From contig CALAIL010000019.1 of NCBI GenBank assembly GCA_937923255.1, positions 1 through 21,836 on the forward strand: 21,836 bases of DNA, read 5' to 3'. The position numbers were made by a program, and so were the translations under genes. The notes beneath the pieces were generated by a model. It searched no databases, was not told the origin of the DNA, and worked only from the letters and a program-made list of their open reading frames with translations. Below are positions 1 to 6,895 of the stretch, piece by piece. How positions within the stretch are numbered: the first letter of the stretch is position 1; each line of letters begins with the position of its first letter. The stretch comes from an uncultured Propionivibrio sp. (lineage in GTDB: Bacteria; Pseudomonadota; Gammaproteobacteria; Burkholderiales; Rhodocyclaceae).

Positions 1-4
1 CGGC

Positions 5-42
5 GGGCTTGATTAACTCGCTGCGCTCAGACAATCAAGCCC
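5..42. repeat. 10-bp inverted repeat
   Basis: GGGCTTGATT (5-14) and AATCAAGCCC (33-42) are perfect reverse complements separated by 18 nt that include CGCTGCGCTC. There is no T-tract on the plus-strand side, so it does not look like a simple terminator. It could be the end of a REP-like element cut by the window edge. Confidence 0.6.
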
Positions 43-132
43 TTGATTCCGCCAAGCTGCCCCGCGCCTGCGGCTGCGCCTAAGGGGTTTTAGGGTGCTT
101 CGTCGCGATCGAATACGTGAAAGGGCATGCCG

Positions 133-213
133 CTGAAACCCGCGTGGATAGGGAATCTCCGGGTACCCCTTCGGAGATGCCCTGTTTACAAGGGCTTCAG
201 GGCACCCCTCTGA
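133..213. repeat. Two-stem palindromic repeat element
   Basis: Two copies of a unit of about 40 nt face each other. CTGAAACCC (133-141) pairs with GGGCTTCAG (192-200), and GGGAATCTCCG (151-161) pairs with CGGAGATGCCC (172-182), each with one mismatch. The 9-nt internal segments (142-150 and 183-191) are symmetric. The result is a long hairpin or potential cruciform. The same unit recurs at 355-509 in both orientations. Confidence 0.7.
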
Positions 214-226
214 AGATCGCGTCTCC

Positions 227-315
227 CTTTGCCAAAATACGGCGTTGCTGTGTTGATCTGGCCTTGCTGTACTAAATGGTCTGACTGCGGCTTAACGCCT
301 TGTCTTTTGGCAAAG
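227..315. repeat. Long inverted repeat (89 bp), MITE-like or structured element
   Basis: CTTTGCCAAAA (227-237) and TTTTGGCAAAG (305-315) are an exact 11-bp inverted repeat. Just inside, GGCGTT (241-246) pairs with AACGCC (294-299). The stem is therefore about 17 bp with small bulges, and the loop is about 47 nt. It lies between two clusters of a different palindromic repeat. It encodes no protein. It could be a miniature mobile element or a structured RNA; the sequence alone does not decide. Confidence 0.6.
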
Positions 316-354
316 TCGAGCCGCTATGTTTTGGATGTCCTAAATATGGGTGCG

Positions 355-509
355 CTGAACCCCGCGTAGATAGGGCGTTTCCGGGCAGGCGCCTCTGGAA
401 CCCTTATAAATAAAGGGCTTCAGGGTAGTGGTGCCGGAGACGCCCTGTTTACAAGGGCTACAAAGCATACCCCTCGGAGATGCCCTAAATACGCGGGCTT
501 CAGGGCATC
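355..509. repeat. Cluster of four ~40-nt palindromic repeat units
   Basis: Units related to the 133-213 element start near 355 (inverted orientation), 395, 434 and 475 (direct orientation). Each carries a core of the type GCCCTNNNNNNNAGGGC followed by TTCAGGG, as at 442-458 (GCCCTGTTTACAAGGGC), and an upstream CGGAGA box. CTGAACCCC (355-363) pairs with GGGCTTCAG (415-423). Spacing is about 40 nt. Units diverge from one another and occur in both orientations, which excludes a CRISPR array. Confidence 0.65.
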
Positions 510-728
510 CCTTGAAAAAATTGAAATACAAGGATTGTTTGACTATAGGTGCTAGCTCCGCCCGTAAGGCTTTTTTGGGCGGTGGCTGCGCGCGAGGACA
601 GGCAATGCTGTGCTGGCTTCACCCAGGAAACGTCTTTTAATGCCGTTGCGCTGAGCGGCGGCGCGCTTCGCGTTGATTTTTTCCTTCAGGCGCGTATTCA
701 TCCAATACTCACTTGATGGATTAAAAGC

Positions 729-1199
729 CTATTTCTTCACGTGATCGGTATTGCTCGATGGATGACGTGGGCTTTCTTCGGGGTTTAATAGCGTCTTATA
801 TCTATTGTTTATAAAAACGTATGCAAGTATCCCTAAAGGAAGGCCTGCGCTGAGTCCGAATATAAGAAATAAAACAGGGTCTTGATATAATCCTAATAGC
901 AAAGGTATGATCAATACCCAAGCGCCCAGGAATAGCCAGCCTCTGGGAGTGATCTTTATTGTAGTACTGTTTTCAACTTCTTGGGGGCTGGATTCTTTTT
1001 TCTTTTTTTCCAGTATGGACTGGTATTTTTTATATAAAACAAAATTCCCTACAATTAGTGCGATAAATGTGAAGAGGGAATATGCGCCAACAAGCAGCAT
1101 AAATATATTGATAACTATATACCCGATAAAAAGGATTTTTTTCGCTCTTTTATCCCTTTCGATTAGCTGGTTCAGCTCTTCATCATTGTTAGAACTCAT
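729..1199 (-). CDS. Hypothetical membrane protein, 156 aa, four predicted TM segments
   Basis: I do not recognise a family. The protein begins MSSNNDEELN, with a short charged N-terminus. Two hydrophobic segments follow (around residues 22-40 and 41-57), then a lysine-rich cytoplasmic-type linker (KKYQSILEKKKKESS). Two more hydrophobic segments (around 90-108 and 110-130) precede a polar tail. The ATG at 1197-1199 is chosen because AGGAGG lies just upstream at 1205-1210. The open frame extends further upstream without another good start. The gene lies 50 nt downstream of another small membrane-protein gene on the same strand, and the two are probably co-transcribed. Both are clearly more AT-rich than the neighbouring valS, consistent with recent acquisition. 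Function unknown. Confidence 0.7.
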   Translation of the reverse strand: MSSNNDEELNQLIERDKRAKKILFIGYIVINIFMLLVGAYSLFTFIALIVGNFVLYKKYQSILEKKKKESSPQEVENSTTIKITPRGWLFLGAWVLIIPLLLGLYQDPVLFLIFGLSAGLPLGILAYVFINNRYKTLLNPEESPRHPSSNTDHVKK

Positions 1200-1249
1200 C
1201 GGCGCCTCCTTTTTAGGTGAGCATTTCCGGAATAGGAGTATGTCTTGTT

Positions 1250-1729
1250 TTATCTGAAAACTATAAAAGCGGCCAGGGCTGAGATAAAGCAGAAAAAGAA
1301 AACTGCAAACAGGCAACTAATAAATATTTCAATGAATAGGATATAGCCTTCGGCTTTTGTAAGATCCTGGATAAAACCCGGCTTGTTAAGTCTTGCTATG
1401 AAGCCCTTGGGCTTTGAAATGATGGAAAATCTGGGATAAAGAAAAAGAAATGCGATCAATATGATTCGACAGATAAATGCTGCAATAATAAATACCAGTA
1501 TTTCATCCCGCATGAAGTCCTCAATGGACAATTCAGTATTGTGCGAACCAGATAAAAAATGATAGGTAAAATAAATTCCCCATGCGATTCCGGCAATAGG
1601 TGCGGTTTTGAGTAAGGTCGTTGCGTTCGTATAGATTTTCCGCCTTTTTTCCAGCGCCATTTCCGTAGGCCCTGTGCCGCCGGGAATCTCCTCCGGGGGC
1701 ATTTCTGGATGCGTTTGTTTGTTTTCCAT
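1250..1729 (-). CDS. Hypothetical membrane protein, 159 aa, about three TM segments
   Basis: I do not recognise a family. The protein starts MENKQTHPEMPPEE with an acidic, proline-rich N-terminal tail. Hydrophobic segments lie around residues 45-60 (APIAGIAWGIYFTYHFL), 77-97 (ILVFIIAAFICRIILIAFLFL) and 132-157 (FIEIFISCLFAVFFFCFISALAAFIVF). The last one runs almost to the C-terminus. The ATG at 1727-1729 has GGAG about 9 nt upstream, better spaced than for the ATG at 1733-1735. It precedes the other small membrane-protein gene by 50 nt. Base composition is AT-rich compared with flanking genes. The pair could be a small accessory membrane module, but nothing identifies its job. Confidence 0.65.
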   Translation of the reverse strand: MENKQTHPEMPPEEIPGGTGPTEMALEKRRKIYTNATTLLKTAPIAGIAWGIYFTYHFLSGSHNTELSIEDFMRDEILVFIIAAFICRIILIAFLFLYPRFSIISKPKGFIARLNKPGFIQDLTKAEGYILFIEIFISCLFAVFFFCFISALAAFIVFR

Positions 1730-1798
1730 GTGCATTTGCTCCTGGTTGACGTGAGACTGTGTCCAAGATGCGTGTACCGTGACAAGGCGCCGGCGGGA

Positions 1799-1826
1799 GA
1801 TGCAGCCTCCGGAGAGACGCTGCATC
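1799..1826. other. Perfect 8-bp stem hairpin downstream of valS
   Basis: GATGCAGC (1799-1806) pairs with GCTGCATC (1819-1826) around a 12-nt loop that itself contains the palindrome CTCCGGAG. It lies 84 nt past the valS stop in the direction of valS transcription. No T-tract follows on either strand, so it is at best a weak or processing-type 3' structure. Confidence 0.5.
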
Positions 1827-1909
1827 AGCTGGCCCCGTTGTATCACTTTGTGTCAGATCGGCCGATGCGTGTCTGTAAGCGTCATGGCGCGCCGAGACCG
1901 ACGGGCGCT

Positions 1910-4753
1910 TCAGCCGTCCGTTCTCTCCAACCGAGCGAATTGGGGGCGTAGTTTTTCCAGCGTTGTCGCAAAGTCGGCCAGGCGCTTTTTCTCCTGTCCG
2001 ACGATATGCGCCGGCGCGCGCGCGATGAAGTTCTGGTTGGCGAGTTTGGCTTGCGCTTTGGCGACTTCGCCTTCCAGGCGGGCGATTTCCTTGGACAGGC
2101 GCTCGCGCTCGGCGGCCAGGTCGATTTCAACCTTGAGCGTCAGGCGCGTCGCGCCGGTGACGGCAACCGGCGTGTTGCCCTGATCGACAACAGTATCAAA
2201 GGCGTTGGCGTCGACAGTTTCAACTTCGGAGAGCTTGGCGAGTGCCTTTAGATAAGGAGCATAGCCCATTATTTCGGCGCACGCGGCCGCATCGCCGCTC
2301 GCCGTGAGCGGCACTTTCTGCGCAGGGGAAATGCCCATTTCTCCGCGCAGGTTGCGACAGGCGTAGACCGTTTCTTTCAGACGTTGGACGCGTGCTTCAC
2401 TGTCGGCGTCGATGTGCGTCGGGTCGGCTTCCGGATAGGCGGCCAGCATGATCGAGTCCTGCGTTTTTTTGCCGGCCAGCGGTGCGACGGCCTGCCAGAG
2501 TTCCTCGGTAATGAAAGGAATCAGCGGGTGCGCAAGCCGCAGGATCGCTTCCAGCACATCCACCAGCGTCCGGCGTGTGGCCTGTTGCTGCGCTGCTGTT
2601 CCCTGCTGGAGCTGCACCTTGGCCAGTTCGAGATACCAGTCGCAGAACTCGTCCCAGACGAACTCATAGATGGCGCGCGCCAGCAGGTCGAAGCGGTAAT
2701 CGGCGAAATGTTGAGTGATTTCGGCCTCGGTGCGTTGCAGACGGCTGATAATCCAGCGGTCGGCGAAAGAAAGGTCGGTGTTGCCGCCGGGCGCTGGCGA
2801 ATGGGCGGGCGCAAGCTCATGCCCGTCGACATTCATCAGCACGAAACGCGCGGCATTCCATAGCTTGTTGCAGAAATTGCGGTACCCCTCGCAGCGGGAT
2901 AGATCGAACTTGATGTCACGCCCCGGGCTGGCGAGCGAAAGAAAAGTAAAGCGCAGGGCGTCCGTGCCGAATGCGGCAATGCCGTCTGGGTACTCTTTGC
3001 GCGTTTTCTTTTCGATTCCACTGGCCTGTTTCGGGTTCATCAGGCCGGTCGTGCGCTTGGCCACCAGGTCTTCCAGGCGGATGCCGTCAATCAGGTCGAT
3101 CGGGTCAAGCACATTGCCTTTTGATTTGCTCATTTTCTGGCCTTCCGCGTCGCGGATGAGGCCGTGCACATAAACATGCCGGAAGGGGATTTTGCCGGTG
3201 ATGTGCTTAGTCATCATCACCATGCGAGCAACCCAGAAAAAGATGATGTCGAAGCCGGTGACGAGTACGGAAGAGGGCAGGTAGAGGTCGAGCGCCGGAT
3301 TGGATTTTTCGGGGTATTCCGGCGTCCAGTCGAGTGTTGAAAACGGCCAGAGCGCCGATGAGTACCAGGTGTCGAGTACATCCGGATCGCGCGTCAGCTC
3401 ACCGTGGTAGCCTTGGGCAGCAGCCTGCGCGCGCGCTTCCGCTTCATCATGCGCGACATAGCAGCGGCCGGCATCGTCGTACCAGGCAGGAATCTGGTGC
3501 CCCCACCACAATTGCCGCGAAATACACCAATCCTGGATATTGTTCAGCCACTGATTGTAGGTATTGACCCAGTTTTCCGGCACGAAACGGATTTCTCCGG
3601 AAGCAACGGCTTCCAGCGCCTTGCTGACGATACTGGTGCCGTCCGGACCGGGCTTGCTCATGGCGACGAACCATTGATCGGTCAGCATTGGCTCGATGAT
3701 GACGCCAGTCCGGTCGCCGCGCGGTACCTTGAGTTTATGCTTGTCGGTCTTGACCAGCAGGCCAAGCGCCGTCAGGTCAGCCACGACGGCAGCGCGCGCG
3801 TCGAAGCGATCCATGCCGCGATATTTTTCCGGCGCATTGTCGTTGATTTTTGCGTCGAGCGTCAGCACCGAAATCATCGGTAGATGGTGACGTAGGCCGA
3901 CGGCGTAGTCGTTGAAATCATGCGCCGGCGTGACCTTGACGCAGCCGGTGCCGAATTCGCGGTCGACGTAATCGTCGGCAATGATCGGAATTTCGCGTCC
4001 GGTCAGCGGCAATTTAGCCAGCTTGCCGATCAGGTTGCGGTAACGCTCATCTTCCGGATGCACCATGATGGCGGTGTCGCCGAGCATGGTTTCGGGGCGT
4101 GTGGTGGCGACCGTCAGGTCGCCGGAGCCGTCGGCCAGCGGATAGCGGATATGCCACATAAAACCGTCTTCTTCCTCGTTGATGACTTCGAGGTCGGAGA
4201 CGGCGGTATGGAGGACGGGATCCCAATTGACGAGGCGTTTGCCGCGATAAATCAGGCCTTCGTTATATAGACGGACAAAGGTTTCGGTGACGGTTTTCGA
4301 TAAACCGGCATCCATCGTAAAGCGTTCGCGCGACCAGTCTGGTGAGGTGCCGAGCCGACGCATCTGGCGTGTGATCGTGCCGCCCGAATAGTTTTTCCAT
4401 TCCCAGACTTTTTCAAGAAATTTTTCGCGCCCCAGATCGTGGCGCGAGATTCCTTGCGCATCCAGCTGGCGTTCGACGACGATTTGCGTGGCAATGCCGG
4501 CATGATCGGTGCCCGGTTGCCAGAGTGTGTTATCGCCGCGCATACGGTGGTAGCGCGTCAGCGCATCCATGATCGACTGGTTAAAACCATGCCCCATGTG
4601 CAGCGTGCCGGTGACATTGGGCGGCGGCAGCAGAATGCAGAAAGCGTCCTTTTTATTGGGGTCGAAGCCGGCCTTGAAATAGCCGTTTTCTTCCCATTCA
4701 GGGTAACGGCGGCGTTCAATGTCAGCGGGGTCAAAGCTTTTGGCAAGTTCCAT
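1910..4753 (-). CDS. valS: Valine--tRNA ligase (valyl-tRNA synthetase)
   Basis: Class I aminoacyl-tRNA synthetase that charges tRNA-Val with valine in the cytoplasm and edits mischarged threonine. At 947 aa it has the usual bacterial ValS length. The HIGH-type signature is HMGH at residues 52-55, and the KMSKS loop is at 540-544. The editing (CP1) domain shows TTRPET (about 217-222) and a [12 protein letters not shown] stretch (268-279). The anticodon-binding domain follows. The C-terminus is the ValS coiled coil, with [20 protein letters not shown] and alternating Lys/Ala. The ATG at 4751-4753 ([11 protein letters not shown]) is chosen. An in-frame TTG lies three codons upstream (4762), but neither has a strong Shine-Dalgarno. 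The gene stands alone, with a TATAAT box about 70 nt upstream. Confidence 0.97.
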   Translation of the reverse strand: MELAKSFDPADIERRRYPEWEENGYFKAGFDPNKKDAFCILLPPPNVTGTLHMGHGFNQSIMDALTRYHRMRGDNTLWQPGTDHAGIATQIVVERQLDAQGISRHDLGREKFLEKVWEWKNYSGGTITRQMRRLGTSPDWSRERFTMDAGLSKTVTETFVRLYNEGLIYRGKRLVNWDPVLHTAVSDLEVINEEEDGFMWHIRYPLADGSGDLTVATTRPETMLGDTAIMVHPEDERYRNLIGKLAKLPLTGREIPIIADDYVDREFGTGCVKVTPAHDFNDYAVGLRHHLPMISVLTLDAKINDNAPEKYRGMDRFDARAAVVADLTALGLLVKTDKHKLKVPRGDRTGVIIEPMLTDQWFVAMSKPGPDGTSIVSKALEAVASGEIRFVPENWVNTYNQWLNNIQDWCISRQLWWGHQIPAWYDDAGRCYVAHDEAEARAQAAAQGYHGELTRDPDVLDTWYSSALWPFSTLDWTPEYPEKSNPALDLYLPSSVLVTGFDIIFFWVARMVMMTKHITGKIPFRHVYVHGLIRDAEGQKMSKSKGNVLDPIDLIDGIRLEDLVAKRTTGLMNPKQASGIEKKTRKEYPDGIAAFGTDALRFTFLSLASPGRDIKFDLSRCEGYRNFCNKLWNAARFVLMNVDGHELAPAHSPAPGGNTDLSFADRWIISRLQRTEAEITQHFADYRFDLLARAIYEFVWDEFCDWYLELAKVQLQQGTAAQQQATRRTLVDVLEAILRLAHPLIPFITEELWQAVAPLAGKKTQDSIMLAAYPEADPTHIDADSEARVQRLKETVYACRNLRGEMGISPAQKVPLTASGDAAACAEIMGYAPYLKALAKLSEVETVDANAFDTVVDQGNTPVAVTGATRLTLKVEIDLAAERERLSKEIARLEGEVAKAQAKLANQNFIARAPAHIVGQEKKRLADFATTLEKLRPQFARLERTDG

Positions 4754-4823
4754 GGTGCACAAGAATCAGTGGGGTGGAGGGAAAAATGATGGGCAAGACC
4801 AGCCTCGCCCAGGTAGGCGCGCC

Positions 4824-4829
4824 ATTATA
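4824..4829 (-). promoter_or_regulatory. Candidate -10 box for valS
   Basis: The minus strand reads CGCTATAATGGCG here, a perfect TATAAT. It is placed 71 nt before the valS ATG, giving a 5' leader of roughly 60 nt. The sequence 16-18 nt upstream is GC-rich and has no good TTGACA match, so assignment rests on the -10 box and location only. Confidence 0.45.
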
Positions 4830-5014
4830 GCGAATACGCCTTGGCGCCCGTATCCGTCGCGCATGTCCGGCCGGGCGTTGTGCGGTACCGGCAGCGTTTG
4901 TCTGGCGCGCAGTGCCCGTGAATAGGCGCAGCCGGGATCGGGCTAGTCGGGGCGTCCATAATGCGCACGCCGAAATCCGCGGGTCGGCAGGCCTTGCGTT
5001 GTCCGCCTGATACA

Positions 5015-6430
5015 TCACAACTCAAAAAACTCGCCGCGTCTGGGCGAGCGTATGCCATTCCAGCCCAGTTTTTCCTTGATGGCTTCGACGAAGGCCTCCT
5101 GTGCCGAGACTTCGCCGTGAACCGTGAATGTTTGCTTTGGCGGCAGCCGAAAGCCGCTTAACCAATGGAGCAGAGTCGGTTGGTCGGCATGGGCGGAAAG
5201 ACCGCCGACGGTGTAGATCTTGGCTCTGACGGGTACGGTCTGGCCGAAAATGGTCACTTTTCTGGCTCCGTCGACCAAGCGGCGTCCCAGTGTTCCGAAT
5301 GCCTGGAAGCCGGTGATCATTACAGTACATTCACTGCGCGGCAGGTTTTCGCGCAGGTGGTATTTGATCCGGCCGGCTTCGCACATGCCGCTGGCCGAGA
5401 TGATAACCGCGCCGCTTTTGACGTCGTTGAGCGCACGTGACTGGTTGGCGTCACCGACGAACTCAACCGTGAATTGGTCCGGATGTGCGCGTACCCAATC
5501 GAGCAGATCCCGCGTTTGCGTATCGAGCAGTTCGGGATGCGACAGCGTGATGTGCGTGGCGGTGTTGGCCATCGGCGAGTCGACATAGATTTTTAGCGGC
5601 TGGAGGCGCCGGCGACGGACAAGGTCGGCGAGGATGTAGATGACTTCCTGGGTGCGACCAACGGCAAAGGCGGGAATGATGAGGTTGCCACCCTGTGCGC
5701 GGGTGCGCTCAAAGGCAGTGACGATTTCCTCTTCGGTGCTTTCCAGCGAACGGTGTTCGCGGTTGCCGTAGGTTGATTCGATGAGCAGCGCGTCGGCTTC
5801 GCCTGTTGGCATTTCCGGGTCGCGCAGCACCGGCCGATCGAAAACGCCAAGGTCGCCCGAGAAAATGATCCGGCGCTGCTTGCCGCCGTGATTGACGATC
5901 GCTTCGATCCATGCCGAGCCGAGAATATGCCCCGCCTCGTGGAAGCGGATACGGATTCCTTCGGCCGGCTGCAACCATTCACCCAACGGGATGCCTTTGA
6001 GGAGTTCCAGCGCGCTGCCGGCTTGTGCAACCGTATACAGCGGCGGCGTGACGCGCATTCGCGCGCCCCTGTCCTTGCGGTGCTGGTGGCGGAGTTGCCA
6101 TTCGCTCTCTTTTTCCTGAATGTGCGCGCTGTCGGGCAACAGAATTTGCAGCAAATCGACGCAGGCCGGCGTGGCATAGACCGGACCGCGGTAGCCGAGT
6201 ACGGTGAGGCGTGGCAGCAGTCCGGAATGGTCGATGTGTGCATGGGTGATCAGAACAAAATCGATCTGGCGAACATCGAAGCCGAAATCCAGCGCGGCAA
6301 TGTTCTTCGCATGCGCCTGCGCGCCTCCCTGAAACATGCCGCAATCGACGAGAAAGCGTATTTTTCCTGTGTCGACGAGATAGCTGGAGCCGGTCACTTC
6401 TCCGGCCGCGCCGAAAAATCCGATACGCAT
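5015..6430 (-). CDS. Metallo-beta-lactamase/beta-CASP RNase-like protein (471 aa)
   Basis: Predicted zinc-dependent nucleic-acid hydrolase of the RNA-specific beta-CASP group (CPSF/YsnA-like). The N-terminal lactamase fold carries HAHIDH at residues 63-68 (HxHxDH). Later metal ligands appear in HEAGHILGSAW and FSGDLGVFDRP. The central beta-CASP part includes ESTYGNREH, PAFAVGRTQEVIYIL and ISASGMCEAGRIKYHL. The C-terminal GGLSAHADQ is the characteristic beta-CASP histidine motif, followed by VHGE. Length matches the family. The ATG at 6428-6430 follows an excellent AAGGAGG. The gene lies 79 nt downstream of the DUF2591-like gene with no visible terminator between, so some read-through from the TIR operon is possible. 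Its own strong ribosome-binding site suggests a conserved stand-alone gene. Confidence 0.93.
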   Translation of the reverse strand: MRIGFFGAAGEVTGSSYLVDTGKIRFLVDCGMFQGGAQAHAKNIAALDFGFDVRQIDFVLITHAHIDHSGLLPRLTVLGYRGPVYATPACVDLLQILLPDSAHIQEKESEWQLRHQHRKDRGARMRVTPPLYTVAQAGSALELLKGIPLGEWLQPAEGIRIRFHEAGHILGSAWIEAIVNHGGKQRRIIFSGDLGVFDRPVLRDPEMPTGEADALLIESTYGNREHRSLESTEEEIVTAFERTRAQGGNLIIPAFAVGRTQEVIYILADLVRRRRLQPLKIYVDSPMANTATHITLSHPELLDTQTRDLLDWVRAHPDQFTVEFVGDANQSRALNDVKSGAVIISASGMCEAGRIKYHLRENLPRSECTVMITGFQAFGTLGRRLVDGARKVTIFGQTVPVRAKIYTVGGLSAHADQPTLLHWLSGFRLPPKQTFTVHGEVSAQEAFVEAIKEKLGWNGIRSPRRGEFFEL

Positions 6431-6509
6431 GGTGTTTTCCTCCTTGAAGGGCAGAGAGAATGAACGTTTGCGGGAAAAGATGCAAGATGCAAGTCATGAA
6501 AGCGCCCGG

Positions 6510-6884
6510 TTATTCTCCGCAACGGGCGGATGTCGACCAGAGATTCCGGTAATTGATTTGCTCGGCGAGCAGCGCTTCCGGCACATCGAGAAAGTTTCCG
6601 TAAACAACCGTCAGATAACAGCGCAGCGCGGCGATATTCACCGTTGTTCCATAGTGCAGGCAGACCGGCGATTCGATGCGGGCGCTGGCAATGCGGTATT
6701 CCGCATCTTCGTGCGTTTGCAGCCGGTGATGCGTTCGTAACGTCTCGATCAGCGGGGATGCCTGTGCCGGAGTGCCGGTGTAATCGGTCATGGCATGGAT
6801 GGCCATGTCGGCAGGAACGCCCTGGCTGCGTGCAAGAAAGTAGTTCATGACGCGTGGAGCGGCTTCGCTGATCTGGATGCGCAT
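6510..6884 (-). CDS. DUF2591/NinX-like small protein (124 aa), third gene of the TIR operon
   Basis: A small soluble protein without membrane segments. The pattern TDYTGTPAQASPLIE (about residues 33-47), then a tract with HYGTTVNIAALRCYLT (about 77-92) and a closing DVPEALL, resembles the phage-associated DUF2591/NinX family as I remember it. In that family a 'D/W..GG/SPLIE' box precedes a 'G.TPLIAAMRCYV...G..V.VP' box. The biochemical role of the family is not established. The start at 6882-6884 lies 11 nt after the stop of the RyR-domain gene and lacks a strong Shine-Dalgarno, which suggests coupled translation. This ties it to the TIR/RyR operon. The family assignment is from visual pattern only and could be wrong; that the gene is real is more certain. 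Confidence 0.6.
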   Translation of the reverse strand: MRIQISEAAPRVMNYFLARSQGVPADMAIHAMTDYTGTPAQASPLIETLRTHHRLQTHEDAEYRIASARIESPVCLHYGTTVNIAALRCYLTVVYGNFLDVPEALLAEQINYRNLWSTSARCGE

Positions 6885-6895
6885 TGCTCAGTCCG

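Larger units (their letters stand above)
1..728. other. Non-coding, repeat-rich region
   Basis: I see no convincing gene here. The few open frames (for example 340-531 minus and 428-640 plus) run straight through the palindromic repeats and have repeat-like composition, so I treat them as accidental. The stretch holds an inverted repeat at 5-42, repeat clusters at 133-213 and 355-509, and a long inverted repeat at 227-315. There is also a GC-rich hairpin, CCGCCC (558-563) with GGGCGG (577-582), whose stem can be extended imperfectly to 554-587. The minus-strand gene ending at 729 reads into this region, but no clear T-tract terminator for it is visible. Confidence 0.7.

Noticed and set aside
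133..509. CRISPR array
   Set aside because: Units are divergent, occur in both orientations, and are not separated by unique spacers of constant length. No cas gene is nearby.
340..640. Open frames of 63 and 70 codons on both strands
   Set aside because: They run through palindromic repeat units. Their residues (repeated Pro/Arg/Gly/Cys patterns) reflect the repeats, and there is no ribosome-binding site.
5593..6243. 216-codon minus-strand open frame in another phase of the beta-CASP gene
   Set aside because: Low-complexity Arg/Ser/Ala-rich translation typical of an off-frame shadow; the beta-CASP frame carries all family motifs.
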